Of a stretch of 61,795 bases of DNA, positions 8,681 to 17,868 are shown in pieces. The notes under the pieces were generated by a model. That model saw only the letters and a list, made by a program, of their open reading frames with translations, was not told the DNA's origin and ran no database searches. The stretch is from Flavobacteriaceae bacterium. Its GTDB lineage: Bacteria > Bacteroidota > Bacteroidia > Flavobacteriales > Flavobacteriaceae. Made by a program: the position numbers and the translations under genes. Position 1 is the stretch's first letter. Each line of letters opens with the position of its first letter. The stretch lies in contig NZFW01000026.1 of the NCBI GenBank assembly GCA_002690805.1, positions 1-61,795 on the forward strand, read 5' to 3'.

Positions 8681-9800
8681 TTATTTATTAATCGGACCTT
8701 CTTTCCCATATAGAGGTGGAATTGCACAAACACAAAACGAATTTGCTTTAAACTTACTGAAACTAGGTAAAAACATCGAGGTCTTTACTTTTAAAAAACT
8801 TTATCCAAAGTTTCTTTTTCCTGGGAAAACTCAATTAACCTCTGAAGAAAAACCATCAAACTTAAAAATTAAGATTAACATACACAGTTATAACCCATTT
8901 AATTGGATTAAAATTGGAAAAGAAATAAATAAAATAAAACCTAAATATATTATTTTTAGATATTACACACCATTATTAGCTTTGTGTTATATTAATATCA
9001 TATCATTTATTAAAAAAGATATAAAAAGTATAGCTTTAGTTGATAATTGGACTCCTCACGAACCAAAATTTTACGATAATTTTTTTAATAAACTTTTTTC
9101 AAAAAAAATTGATAGTTATATAACATTATCTAATAAACTAGCATTAGAATTAAAAATTAAAACTAAGTCTAGAGTGTTTTCAGGATTTCATCCAATAAGT
9201 GAAAACCTTCCCAAAATTATATCTAAGAAAAAAGCTAGAAAAAAATTAGGGTGGGATCCAGATATTCCTATTGTGTTATTTTATGGATTAATTAGGTCAT
9301 ATAAAGGTCTTGATAATCTTTTAAGGGCTTTTGCAAATCCCCCATTATCTTTATCAAAAGCAAAACTTGGAATTGTTGGAGAGTTTTATGAACCAATAGA
9401 TAAATATCAATCGCTTATAAAAAAATTAAAATTAGAAAAAAAAATATATCTGATTCCAAAATATGCTAATATGAAATCAACACAACTCTATTTTTCATCG
9501 GCTGACGTAATAGCACTAACATACAAATCAGCAACTCAAAGTGGTGTAATACCTTTAGCATACCATTTTTTAACTCCAATTTTAGTAACAGATCTGATCG
9601 GTCTTAAAACACCAATTCTAAATGATAAATCAGGTTTAATTTGTTCACAAAAACCAAATGATATTTCGCATAAATTATCAGAAATGTTAATTGAAGATAG
9701 AAAAGAGTTTTTTCAAAAGAACATTAAAAAATCTGTTAAAAAATATTCTTGGGCCGAATATTCAAAACAAGTAACTAATTTTATTGAAAATAAAAATTGA
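8667..9800 (+). CDS. Glycosyltransferase family 4-like protein
   Basis: A GT-B fold glycosyltransferase of 377 residues. The N-terminal domain opens with a typical nucleotide-fold strand and glycine-rich turn (LLIGPSFPYRGGIAQ). The C-terminal domain has FYGLIRSYKGLDNLLRAF (about 208-225) and the donor-site region ending in TQSGVIPLAYHF, consistent with retaining GT4 enzymes. I take the ATG at 8667; the codon just before is TTG. It overlaps the preceding hydroxylase gene by 14 bases and is followed after one base by the ATG of the msrA locus, so all three are probably one transcript. Acceptor and sugar are unknown. Confidence 0.8.
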   Translation: MKKIDYLLIGPSFPYRGGIAQTQNEFALNLLKLGKNIEVFTFKKLYPKFLFPGKTQLTSEEKPSNLKIKINIHSYNPFNWIKIGKEINKIKPKYIIFRYYTPLLALCYINIISFIKKDIKSIALVDNWTPHEPKFYDNFFNKLFSKKIDSYITLSNKLALELKIKTKSRVFSGFHPISENLPKIISKKKARKKLGWDPDIPIVLFYGLIRSYKGLDNLLRAFANPPLSLSKAKLGIVGEFYEPIDKYQSLIKKLKLEKKIYLIPKYANMKSTQLYFSSADVIALTYKSATQSGVIPLAYHFLTPILVTDLIGLKTPILNDKSGLICSQKPNDISHKLSEMLIEDRKEFFQKNIKKSVKKYSWAEYSKQVTNFIENKN

Positions 9801-9801
9801 A

Positions 9802-10455
9802 ATGAAAATAAAAGGTTTTTTACTATAAACACTCATAATATTACAGTCATGTAAAGGAAAAGAAATTAAAAAAACTAAAAAGTATGATGAACCAGAATAT
9901 TTAGCTAAGCTTCAGGATACTGAAAGAGCATATTTTGCCTCTGGATGTTTTTGGTGTGTTGAAGCAATTTTTGAGAGTGTTAAGGGTGTAAAAGAGGTAT
10001 ATTCAGGGTATTCTGGAGGAATAACAACAAACCCTACATACAATCAAATTGGAACAGGAAAAACAGGGCATGCGGAAGCTGTTGAAATTATATATGATCC
10101 AAATATTGTTTCATATGAAATACTTGTTGATGTTTTTTTTGGTTCTCACAATCCAACAACAATGAATCAACAGGGACCAGATAAAGGTTCTCAGTACAGA
10201 TCTATAGCTTTCTACAATAATGAAAAAGAAAAAGAAATAATTTTAAAAAAAATTCAATTTCTTAAAACAAATAAAATTTTTAATAGAGAAATTGTTACTG
10301 AAATTAAAAAGCTAAATAAGTTTTATTATGCTGAAGAATATCATCAAGATTACGAAAAGCTTAATCCCAACAATCCATACGTAAAAAATATATCCATTCC
10401 AAGATTAAATAGATTTAAGAAGAAATTTAAAGAAATTCTAAAAAAAGAACACTAG
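9802..10455 (+). pseudogene. msrA: Lipoprotein-type MsrA with an in-frame stop in the signal peptide
   Basis: The frame from 9931 encodes an intact peptide-methionine (S)-S-oxide reductase: catalytic GCFWC (Cys codon at 9946), then GYSGG, GHAEAVEI and the C-terminal YHQDY. Upstream, the same frame reads back through the lipobox-like LQSC to an ATG at 9802, one base after the glycosyltransferase stop. Together these would make a lipoprotein leader (MKIKGFLL, then TLIILQSC), but codon 9 is TAA (9826-9828). There is no ATG, GTG or TTG between that stop and 10162, which lies past the catalytic site. Either this is a recent nonsense mutation, a one-base sequence error, or initiation uses a rare codon such as ATA. 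The 3' end overlaps the convergent PAP2 gene by four bases. Confidence 0.8.
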
Positions 10456-11024
10456 TAATTATTTTTTATACTTATTAAATTATTCCATATAATTAATACT
10501 AGATATCCAAAAATAGAACCTATTATAGCTCCAGAGATTACATCTAATGGATAATGAACTCCAATATATATTCTGCTATATGCAACTAAAGATGCGAAAA
10601 TTATCAAATAAACTGATATATATTTAAACTTTGAGGAGAGAATACCTGAAAACAAAACTGCTAGGGCAAAAGAATTTGAGGCATGTCCAGAAAAATAACC
10701 AAAAGCTCCACCACATGTCGGCTTAACCAACCGAACTAATCCATAAAGACTTTCTTCATGGCATGGTCTTGGTCTTGAAATTGAATACTTAATCAAATTA
10801 GTAAATTGATCTGTAAAAAGAATTAAAATTGAGACAGTTAGAACCAGATATAAAGAATATTTTAAACTATTATTTTTATAAAAGTATATGACTAGTATAA
10901 GATATATGAAAACATTTAAAAATTTATTTGTAATAAAAAGCCAGAATATATCAAATCTAGAATCTCCTAATCCATTAAGTGCTAGAAAAACTGATTCATC
11001 AAGATCCAATAAATTTTCAAACAT
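10452..11024 (-). CDS. PAP2-family membrane phosphatase
   Basis: A six-helix membrane phosphatase of the PAP2 family with all three signature motifs: Lys79-x6-Arg86-Pro87, SGH at 112-114, and SR-x5-H-x3-D at Ser150, Arg151, His157, Asp161. His114 and His157 should form the phosphohistidine and the general acid pair. Likely substrates are undecaprenyl pyrophosphate or other lipid phosphates on the outer side of the inner membrane. It is the last gene of a minus-strand operon and overlaps the preceding 80-residue gene by one base, so it is probably translated in a coupled way. Confidence 0.88.
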   Translation of the reverse strand: MFENLLDLDESVFLALNGLGDSRFDIFWLFITNKFLNVFIYLILVIYFYKNNSLKYSLYLVLTVSILILFTDQFTNLIKYSISRPRPCHEESLYGLVRLVKPTCGGAFGYFSGHASNSFALAVLFSGILSSKFKYISVYLIIFASLVAYSRIYIGVHYPLDVISGAIIGSIFGYLVLIIWNNLISIKNNY

Positions 11025-11266
11025 TATTTAATACTTTTAATTTCTGAATCGTAAAAATTTAAAGCACTCTCAATTAATATTTCTGAACTTAGCTTAATTT
11101 CATTTTCATCGTCTTTTGAAAATTCTTCAAGCCAGAAAAAATCGTCATTTATAACATTCAAAACAAAACTTGGAAAATGGGTATGAACAATAAATATGTC
11201 ATTAGGATTTTCTGAATTATCTGCAATTAAAAATTTTGGTAAATTTTCATTATTAAATTTTGGCAT
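11024..11266 (-). CDS. Conserved-looking small protein, unknown
   Basis: An 80-residue acidic cytoplasmic protein without signal peptide or membrane helix. Sequence such as DNSENPNDIFIVHTHFPSFVLNVI followed by an acidic stretch is unfamiliar to me. It overlaps the 3' end of the MATE gene by 14 bases and the start of the PAP2 gene by one base, so it is clearly embedded in the operon and almost certainly expressed. Function unknown. Confidence 0.7.
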   Translation of the reverse strand: MPKFNNENLPKFLIADNSENPNDIFIVHTHFPSFVLNVINDDFFWLEEFSKDDENEIKLSSEILIESALNFYDSEIKSIK

Positions 11267-12638
11267 TTTTAAGAATTAATTTTTTTGTAAGATATTGAAA
11301 TCTTAGAAATAAAAGAATTGATGAAGATGTTAAACCTGATAAAAGCCCAAACCATATTCCATTCACTCCAAAATTTAATTTTATTCCTAATATATAAGAA
11401 ATAGGTAATCCAATTAAGACATATGAAAAAAAAGCGATTAGAGCAGGTAGATTCACATCCTGAAGACCTCTCAAAGCACCAAGTACAACAGCTTGAAGAC
11501 CATCGGATATTTGAAAGAAAGCTGATATAATTAACAACCCAGATGAAAGCTTAACTACTTCATAAATATCTTTCACGTTACTTGAATTCTCAAAATCTAA
11601 ATAAAGCCATGGAAGTTGATCATGAAATAAAAGAAAAATTACACAAAAGATAAAATCAAAAATAAAAATTAATAAAAAAATTGAAATTGCAACTCTCCTC
11701 AACTCAATATAATTACTTTTTCCTTTCTGATTACCAACTCTAATCATTGCTGCAACACCAAATCCCATTGCAACCATATAAGTTACAGTTGAAAGATTAA
11801 GTGCGATTTGGTTTGCGGCTTGTGGATTTTTACCCAAGAGTCCTGATAACCAAACAGCACAAGTAAAAAATGTAATCTCAAAAAACATTATTGCCGCACT
11901 AGGAAAACCTATCTTAAAAATTTTAAAAAAAAGAATCTTATCTAATCCTTTTTCAGTAATATTTTTAACATATGGAGCAAATTTTTTATCAATTAATATA
12001 TAAATCATCATAAATAATAATGCTAAAACTCTTGAAATCAATGTTCCAAGTGCAGCACCCTCGATACCCATAGCAGGTGCTCCCCAATTACCAAAAATCA
12101 GCATATAGTTTAAAATGATATTAAAAATATTTGCGAGTAAACTAGCGTACATAGATGGCTTTGTGTAAGATAGGCCGTCTGAAAATTGTTTAAATGCTTG
12201 AAATATTAATAAAGGAATTAAAGATATTGCAACCCAAAACAGGTATTTAAATGCAAGATCAACTACTTCTTTGGGTTGTCCCATTTCATATAGAAAAGGC
12301 TGAGTAATTATAAGAAAAATAGATAAAGCTATACCTAAAAAAATACACGAAAGAAATCCATGAATAAGTACTTTTTTTCCTTTTAAAATATTTCGCTGAC
12401 CATCGGCCTCAGCAATTAATGGAGTAATTGCTGTTGAAAAACCTACACCTACCGACATCGCAACCCAAAAAAAACTATTACCAAGAGATATCGCAGCTAA
12501 AGAAGCAGTTCCAAGCTGTCCTACCATGATATTATCGATTAATTGTACAAATGTATGTCCAAGTAGAGCAGTAATTACAGGTATAGCAAGTTTTAAATTG
12601 TATTTAAATTCTTTAGTGTAGGCAGATAAAAAGCCCAT
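11253..12638 (-). CDS. MATE-family efflux transporter
   Basis: A 461-residue, twelve-helix multidrug and toxin extrusion protein. The N-terminal half has the typical GHTFVQLIDNIMVGQLGTASLAA helix-2 region, and the second half repeats the pattern (QIALNLSTVTYMVAMGFGVAAMIRVG). Members export cationic drugs, metabolites or, in some cases, envelope precursors, using an Na+ or H+ gradient. It lies 26 bases after the M28 peptidase gene in a six-gene minus-strand run. The substrate is unknown. Confidence 0.92.
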   Translation of the reverse strand: MGFLSAYTKEFKYNLKLAIPVITALLGHTFVQLIDNIMVGQLGTASLAAISLGNSFFWVAMSVGVGFSTAITPLIAEADGQRNILKGKKVLIHGFLSCIFLGIALSIFLIITQPFLYEMGQPKEVVDLAFKYLFWVAISLIPLLIFQAFKQFSDGLSYTKPSMYASLLANIFNIILNYMLIFGNWGAPAMGIEGAALGTLISRVLALLFMMIYILIDKKFAPYVKNITEKGLDKILFFKIFKIGFPSAAIMFFEITFFTCAVWLSGLLGKNPQAANQIALNLSTVTYMVAMGFGVAAMIRVGNQKGKSNYIELRRVAISIFLLIFIFDFIFCVIFLLFHDQLPWLYLDFENSSNVKDIYEVVKLSSGLLIISAFFQISDGLQAVVLGALRGLQDVNLPALIAFFSYVLIGLPISYILGIKLNFGVNGIWFGLLSGLTSSSILLFLRFQYLTKKLILKNAKI

Positions 12639-12664
12639 AAAAATATTTTTAATAAAAGTACACT

Positions 12665-14041
12665 TTAAAAACCAAAAGTATCAACTAGGAAAATTAAACT
12701 AGACATTGTTGCTGCTCCTAACTCAAGCTCTCTTTTATTTATGGCATCAAATGTATCATTCGAAGAATGATGATAATCAAAGTATCTTTGAGAGTCAGGT
12801 CTTAATCCTGCTAAAACAGTACCTGAAGGTTTTAAGGGGTTAATATCTGCTCCTCCTCCCCCTTTAGAAAATTCACTGATATAATATGGCTCAAAATATT
12901 TTTTCCATAATTTAATTTTATTGAAAATAATGTCTGAAGAATTAAACGAAAATCCACGAGGGGTAAAGCCTCCTGCATCAGATTCTAAAGCAAAAAGATG
13001 AAACTCTCCTTTTTTTTTGGTGTTTTCAGCATATTTCTTAGCTCCCCTCAAACCATTTTCTTCATTCATGAAGAGAACTACTCTCAATGTATGCTTAGGT
13101 TTGATGCCAAGTGATATAAACTGATTTAAAACCTCCATTGACTGAACAACACCAGCACCATCGTCATGTGACCCATCACCAAGATCCCAAGAATCTAAAT
13201 GCGCACCAACTAAAATAATTTTTTCAGGATAAAGACTACCCTTTATTTCACCTATTACATTATGTGATAGTACATCAGGGTAATTTTGACAATTTTGTTT
13301 AATAAAGAATTTAAGTTTAGGATCCAATTTTAACATTGAACTTAGTAAGTTAGCACCATTAGTGCTAATTGCTGCAGCAGGAATTCTATTTTTTAATTTC
13401 ACATTACCATAATACATTGAACCAGTATGAGGAAAATCATCATTTTTTAAATTCATTGACCTAACTAGTACAGCTTTAGCCCCATATTTTATAGCCACCT
13501 CTGCTCCTCTTGTCCTTTGGTCAACAGAACCAGAATATGATGAAAATGTATTAATTAATTTAGGATCCATTGGACGATTAAAAAAAATAATTTTACCTGT
13601 TATTATATCACGACCAATTTTCTCTAATTCATCAATAGACTGTATTTCTATAACTTCTGCTCTAATCCCTTTATTTGGAGTTGCGACTGAGCCTCCAAGG
13701 GCACAAATAGGAACATTTATTGAATTTCCTGCAGAACTTTCAATGCTAGCATATTCAAAATTTCCCCTAACCCATTTTGGAACCATAACAGGTTCAAGCC
13801 AAACACGATCTAATCCAAGATTCTCAAGTTCTTCTTTACTCCAAAAAACTGCTCTTTCAGCATTTAAAGAACCTGAAAGTCTTCCTCCTATTTGGTTTGA
13901 TAAATGCTCTAACCAATCATAGCTTTTTCCTTTTGTTAAAGAATGATCATAAAATGACTTAATTTGAGATTCAATATCATCTTTTTTCTGTGAATGACAA
14001 TATGCAGAAATCAATAACAAAATAAATATGTATCTGTTCAT
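12665..14041 (-). CDS. Secreted M28-family metallopeptidase
   Basis: A zinc-dependent exopeptidase with a Sec signal peptide (hydrophobic residues 4-16, probable cleavage around 18). The core motifs of M28 are present: GAHLDSWDLGDGSHDDGAG (first His and bridging Asp), NEENGLRG (general-base Glu and ligand), ESDAGG, and YHHSSNDTFD near the C-terminus. An inserted PA domain (about residues 110-230) carries GAKAVLV and AAISTNGA. It resembles carboxypeptidase Q and related aminopeptidases, and likely digests peptides in the periplasm. It starts nine bases after the response-regulator gene. Confidence 0.9.
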   Translation of the reverse strand: MNRYIFILLLISAYCHSQKKDDIESQIKSFYDHSLTKGKSYDWLEHLSNQIGGRLSGSLNAERAVFWSKEELENLGLDRVWLEPVMVPKWVRGNFEYASIESSAGNSINVPICALGGSVATPNKGIRAEVIEIQSIDELEKIGRDIITGKIIFFNRPMDPKLINTFSSYSGSVDQRTRGAEVAIKYGAKAVLVRSMNLKNDDFPHTGSMYYGNVKLKNRIPAAAISTNGANLLSSMLKLDPKLKFFIKQNCQNYPDVLSHNVIGEIKGSLYPEKIILVGAHLDSWDLGDGSHDDGAGVVQSMEVLNQFISLGIKPKHTLRVVLFMNEENGLRGAKKYAENTKKKGEFHLFALESDAGGFTPRGFSFNSSDIIFNKIKLWKKYFEPYYISEFSKGGGGADINPLKPSGTVLAGLRPDSQRYFDYHHSSNDTFDAINKRELELGAATMSSLIFLVDTFGF

Positions 14042-14050
14042 CTTAAAAAT

Positions 14051-15214
14051 TTATTTAGGAGCGAATTGATTTATATTTTTTTTCGTTATTGGGTTGTCTC
14101 CCAAAATCATTAATCTTTCAATGACATTTCTTAATTCTCGAATATTTCCTGACCAAGGATAGTTTTTAAGTGATTCAATAGCTTTAGAATCAAACTCTTT
14201 TAACTCTAATCCTTGATCTTTGGAGAGAACTTTAGTAAAATGTTCAACTAATAAACCAATATCTGATTTACGATCTTTTAATGGAGGAACATTAATTAAA
14301 ATGACAGCAAGTCTATGAAAAAGATCTTCTCTAAACCTACCATTTATGATCTCATTTTTTAAATTTTTATTAGTTGCAGCTATTACCCTAACATTGACTG
14401 TAATATCTTTGTTTCCTCCAACTCTTTGAATTTTATTTTCCTCAAGTGCTCTCAAAACTTTTGCTTGAGCCGCAAGACTCATATCAGCAATTTCATCTAA
14501 AAAAAGTGTACCATTATTGGCAGACTCAAACTTACCTGGTCTATCTTTGACAGCGGAAGTAAAAGCACCTTTTAAATGTCCAAACAACTCACTTTCAATT
14601 AATTCTGAAGGAATGGCTGCACAATTAACTTCAATAAATGGTAATTTTGACCTATCACTCTTTTGATGAAGATTATGAGCTACTAACTCTTTTCCAGTTC
14701 CATTTTCACCAGTTATTAAAACTCTTGCATCAGTGGATGCAACTTTATCAATTAAGTCATGAATTATTTTTATTTCTTTTGACTCTCCAATAATTTGATA
14801 TTTTTTTGCAACCTGTCTTTTTAAAATAATATTTTCGTTTACTAAACTCTTATTTTCAAGTGCATGTCTAACAGAATTTAACAATCGATTTAAGTCTGGA
14901 GGTTTTGATATAAAATCATAAGCTCCAAGCTTCATTGCCTCAACAGCTGTTGAAACATTACCATGACCTGTTAACATTATAAAGGGAAGAGCCTTATTAG
15001 AAACATTTGCATTTTGAAGTACTTCTATACCGTCTAGTTTTGGCATTTTAATATCACATAAAATAAGATCATAACTGTCGTTTTGTATCTTTTTTAGTCC
15101 TTCTTTACCGTCAAAAGCTTCATGAATTTCATAAGATGAGTCTTCCTCAGATAATATACGGAACAAAACTCTTCTTATTGGTTCTTCATCTTCGATAATT
15201 AAAATCTTTGCCAT
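14051..15214 (-). CDS. NtrC-family response regulator lacking a DNA-binding domain
   Basis: An N-terminal receiver (acid pocket Asp9/Glu10, phosphorylation site Asp54, Lys104) is followed by a sigma-54-activating AAA+ domain: Walker A GENGTGKE (169-176), GAFTSA loop (216-221) and a sensor-II region. The protein ends at residue 387 right after the AAA+ C-subdomain, so the usual Fis-type HTH is missing. It should still remodel sigma-54 polymerase but cannot bind an enhancer itself. It is sandwiched between mscS (one-base overlap) and the peptidase gene; no histidine kinase is nearby. My recollection is that other Flavobacteriia carry this same short form. Confidence 0.9.
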   Translation of the reverse strand: MAKILIIEDEEPIRRVLFRILSEEDSSYEIHEAFDGKEGLKKIQNDSYDLILCDIKMPKLDGIEVLQNANVSNKALPFIMLTGHGNVSTAVEAMKLGAYDFISKPPDLNRLLNSVRHALENKSLVNENIILKRQVAKKYQIIGESKEIKIIHDLIDKVASTDARVLITGENGTGKELVAHNLHQKSDRSKLPFIEVNCAAIPSELIESELFGHLKGAFTSAVKDRPGKFESANNGTLFLDEIADMSLAAQAKVLRALEENKIQRVGGNKDITVNVRVIAATNKNLKNEIINGRFREDLFHRLAVILINVPPLKDRKSDIGLLVEHFTKVLSKDQGLELKEFDSKAIESLKNYPWSGNIRELRNVIERLMILGDNPITKKNINQFAPK

Positions 15215-16059
15215 TATTGATATTTATTATTTGTAATTGTGACAGTTCTTTGGGGAAAAGGAATATCTATATTATTTTCTTTAAAAAATTTATTAATTGC
15301 AAATCGCAGATCACTTTTCAATTTATGTAAATTAAAACTATTTGACATAGAAAATACTATTGTAAATTTTAATGCATTATCTCCAAAATCTTCAAAAAGA
15401 ACAAATGGTTTATTCTCTTTATGAATTAAAGGGTGATCTAAAGCTAATTTAATCAGACTTTTTTGTATAAACTCAACATCTGAATTGTAAGCAACTCCAA
15501 CCGATACAGACTCTCTAATTAGAGCTCCATTTTCAGTCCAATTATATAAAATTTTTGTTAAAAACATATGATTAGGAATTATCAGAACCTTATTATCTCT
15601 TGTAACAGCTCTAGTTGTCCTTAATTTAATGTTTTCAACTTTACCAATCTGGCCATCTATTTGAATAATATCTCCAACATGTACCGCTTGATCAGCGATT
15701 ATAAAAACTCCAGAAATTATATCCTGAATAAATGTTTGAAGAGCTAAACCAACTCCCACTAATAAAGCTGCTGAAGCAGCATAAAAACCAGTTAAATCAA
15801 TACCAAGAGTGTCAATGGTTACCAGTGTGACTACTATATATACAAAGTAATTAAAAAAAGAAAATATACTTTTAAACTTGATCTTAGCTTCATCAGCTAG
15901 TGTTTTATGAACTATTTTTTTAATTGCCTTTAATACAAGCCATGTAATAATAAAGGCAAACAAAATTATTAATATAGATCTTGGAGTAATTGAAATAGAA
16001 TCGCCTAACGGTATCTCAATATTTAAAAATCTAATTAATGGATTTTGGGAATAATTCAT
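15214..16059 (-). CDS. MscS-type mechanosensitive channel
   Basis: A 281-residue small-conductance mechanosensitive channel. Three membrane helices lead to a pore helix (GFYAASAALLVGVGLALQTFIQD) and the beta domain opening with FIIADQAVHVGDIIQIDGQIGKVENI, which is the family signature. It opens under membrane tension to release osmolytes. It is the first gene of the minus-strand operon; its 3' end overlaps the response-regulator start by one base. A 19-bp palindrome lies 52 bases upstream and could be its operator. Confidence 0.92.
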   Translation of the reverse strand: MNYSQNPLIRFLNIEIPLGDSISITPRSILIILFAFIITWLVLKAIKKIVHKTLADEAKIKFKSIFSFFNYFVYIVVTLVTIDTLGIDLTGFYAASAALLVGVGLALQTFIQDIISGVFIIADQAVHVGDIIQIDGQIGKVENIKLRTTRAVTRDNKVLIIPNHMFLTKILYNWTENGALIRESVSVGVAYNSDVEFIQKSLIKLALDHPLIHKENKPFVLFEDFGDNALKFTIVFSMSNSFNLHKLKSDLRFAINKFFKENNIDIPFPQRTVTITNNKYQ

Positions 16060-16110
16060 CTTCTAATATAACATAAAATAGAACGAATTTCATTTAATAG
16101 AAGTATTTTA

Positions 16111-16129
16111 AATCATTTCAGAAATGATT
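16111..16129. promoter_or_regulatory. 19-bp perfect palindrome between dnaJ and mscS
   Basis: AATCATTTC, one base, GAAATGATT. The one-base centre cannot form a hairpin loop, and no T-run follows on the minus strand, so it reads better as a protein-binding site upstream of the mscS operon than as the dnaJ terminator. No known regulator is assigned. Confidence 0.4.
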
Positions 16130-16147
16130 AAACACTTGAGCTAATGA

Positions 16148-17254
16148 CTAAGCAAACATATCCTTAACTTTTTCAAAAAATGATTTGTCAGATTTATCTG
16201 GTTTTGGATCAAAATTATCATCATCCATCATACTTTGAAAAAATTTCTTTTGCTCTCTGTTTAATACTTTTGGAGTCCATACATTGATATGAACTAATAA
16301 GTCTCCATTTGAGTAACCATTAATATCTGGAATACCTTTATTTCTTAATCTTAGGGTTTTTCCAGATTGAATTCCAGGATCAAGTTTAACTCGAACTTTT
16401 CCATTTAATAATTGGATATCTTTTGAAACTCCAAGGACTGCCTCTGAGATACTCACGTATAAATCTAAGTGAAGATTTTGACCCTCTCTAGTAAAGTTAT
16501 CATGAGTTTTTTCTTCAATTAAAACTAATAAATCACCTGAAACACCGTTAGATAAGGCAGCATTTCCCTTACCAGATACTTTTAATTGCATGCCTTCTTC
16601 TACCCCTGCAGGTATTTTTATTGATACAGTTTCTTCCTCATTAATCATTCCCTGGGTATCAGAGCCAGAAGGTCTATTTGATATAATTTGTCCAGATCCT
16701 CCGCAAACATTACAGGTAGTTGAAGTTTGCATTCTTCCTAATATAGTATTGGTTATTTTGGTAACCTGACCAGTTCCATTGCAATTACTACATGTAGAAT
16801 ATTCAATTCCAGGAGCCTGAACCTTTCTTTTAACTTTTACTTTTTTTTCAACACCTGAAATTATTTCTTCAAGAGACAGTGAGACTCTAATTCTAAGATT
16901 ACTACCTCTTCTCTGTGTTGATCTTTGTTGACCAAACCCACCTCCAAAACCTCCAAATGCACCTCCAAAAATATCTCCAAATTGACTAAAGATATCGTCC
17001 ATATTCATACCTCCACCTCCAAAACCTCCATTTTCAAAAGCCGCATGTCCATACTGGTCATATTTAGATTTCTTTTCTGGATTTCCTAATATTTCATATG
17101 CTTGAGCTGCTTTTTTGAAGTTAGCCTCTGCAGTTGTGTCTCCAGGATTTTTATCAGGATGAAATTCAATTGCTTTCTTTCTATATGCTTTTTTTATTTC
17201 GCCTGCAGAAGCTCCCTTAGAAATTCCTAAAATATCATAATAATCTTCTTTCAT
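16148..17254 (-). CDS. dnaJ: Chaperone DnaJ
   Basis: Hsp40 co-chaperone that stimulates DnaK ATPase. J domain with HPD at 32-34, Gly/Phe-rich linker (about 75-115), central cysteine region and the two C-terminal substrate-binding beta domains. The cysteine region has only two CxxCxGxG motifs (CSNCNGTG and CNVCGGSG) rather than the canonical four, enough for one zinc site. The loss is clean, with no frameshift, and I believe it is typical for Flavobacteriia. It follows grpE by six bases; dnaK is not in the window. Confidence 0.96.
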   Translation of the reverse strand: MKEDYYDILGISKGASAGEIKKAYRKKAIEFHPDKNPGDTTAEANFKKAAQAYEILGNPEKKSKYDQYGHAAFENGGFGGGGMNMDDIFSQFGDIFGGAFGGFGGGFGQQRSTQRRGSNLRIRVSLSLEEIISGVEKKVKVKRKVQAPGIEYSTCSNCNGTGQVTKITNTILGRMQTSTTCNVCGGSGQIISNRPSGSDTQGMINEEETVSIKIPAGVEEGMQLKVSGKGNAALSNGVSGDLLVLIEEKTHDNFTREGQNLHLDLYVSISEAVLGVSKDIQLLNGKVRVKLDPGIQSGKTLRLRNKGIPDINGYSNGDLLVHINVWTPKVLNREQKKFFQSMMDDDNFDPKPDKSDKSFFEKVKDMFA

Positions 17255-17260
17255 AAACTT

Positions 17261-17800
17261 TTATTTACCTACAACCACTTTTGGGAACCTAACAATCTTT
17301 TCACCTAATTGATATCCTTTTTCAATAACATCAATAATTTTACCTTTTTGATTTTCATTTGGAGCTTTAATTTGAGTAATGGCTTCATGAATTTCAGAAT
17401 CAAAAACATCACCAATTGAAATCTTTACGTCTGAAAGACCATTTGACTTTAAAATTTCACTCATTTTGTTAAAAATGAGTAAGAGGCCCTTAATTTCATC
17501 AGTCTTATTTTTGTCATTGATTTGTGAATTAGCCCTGTCATAATCGTCCAAAATTGGTATTAAGGCTGACATAACTTCTTTATTTGCTGTCTTAAATAAT
17601 TCAATTCTTTCCCTTGAAGTTCTTTTTTTGTAGTTTTCGAATTCAGCAAAAAGACGTAAATACTTTTCTTTTTCTTCTTTTAGTTCAGTTTTGAGTACTA
17701 ATAAAGGGCTACTTGTTTTAGATTTATTTTTTTTCTTTTTTATATCAGAAATTTTTGATTTGGATTTAATTGTGTCTTTCTTAACCTTGGACTTTGACAT
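17261..17800 (-). CDS. grpE: Nucleotide exchange factor GrpE
   Basis: A 179-residue protein with a lysine-rich disordered N-terminus (about 1-30), a long coiled coil (about 30-85, with FAEFENYKKRTSRERIE, the family signature) and the small beta domain ending in VIEKGYQLGEKIVRFPKVVVG. It exchanges nucleotide on DnaK and pairs with the adjacent dnaJ. A consensus Bacteroidetes promoter lies just upstream. Confidence 0.95.
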   Translation of the reverse strand: MSKSKVKKDTIKSKSKISDIKKKKNKSKTSSPLLVLKTELKEEKEKYLRLFAEFENYKKRTSRERIELFKTANKEVMSALIPILDDYDRANSQINDKNKTDEIKGLLLIFNKMSEILKSNGLSDVKISIGDVFDSEIHEAITQIKAPNENQKGKIIDVIEKGYQLGEKIVRFPKVVVGK

Positions 17801-17824
17801 TACTATATTTTATTAATATAAATG

Positions 17825-17856
17825 CAAAGGTATTGCCATTTATTTAAAAATGTCAA
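17825..17856 (-). promoter_or_regulatory. Promoter of grpE-dnaJ
   Basis: Read on the minus strand: TTG (17856-17854), 21 bases, TACCTTTG (17832-17825), matching TAnnTTTG. A direct repeat TGACATTT-TGACATTT spans the -33 element and could be a control site. Confidence 0.65.
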
Positions 17857-17868
17857 AATGTCACCTTA

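Noticed and set aside
10162-10455. A short MsrA gene beginning at 10162
   Set aside because: It would lack the catalytic cysteine; the domain clearly begins near 9931, so the true gene is longer and disrupted.
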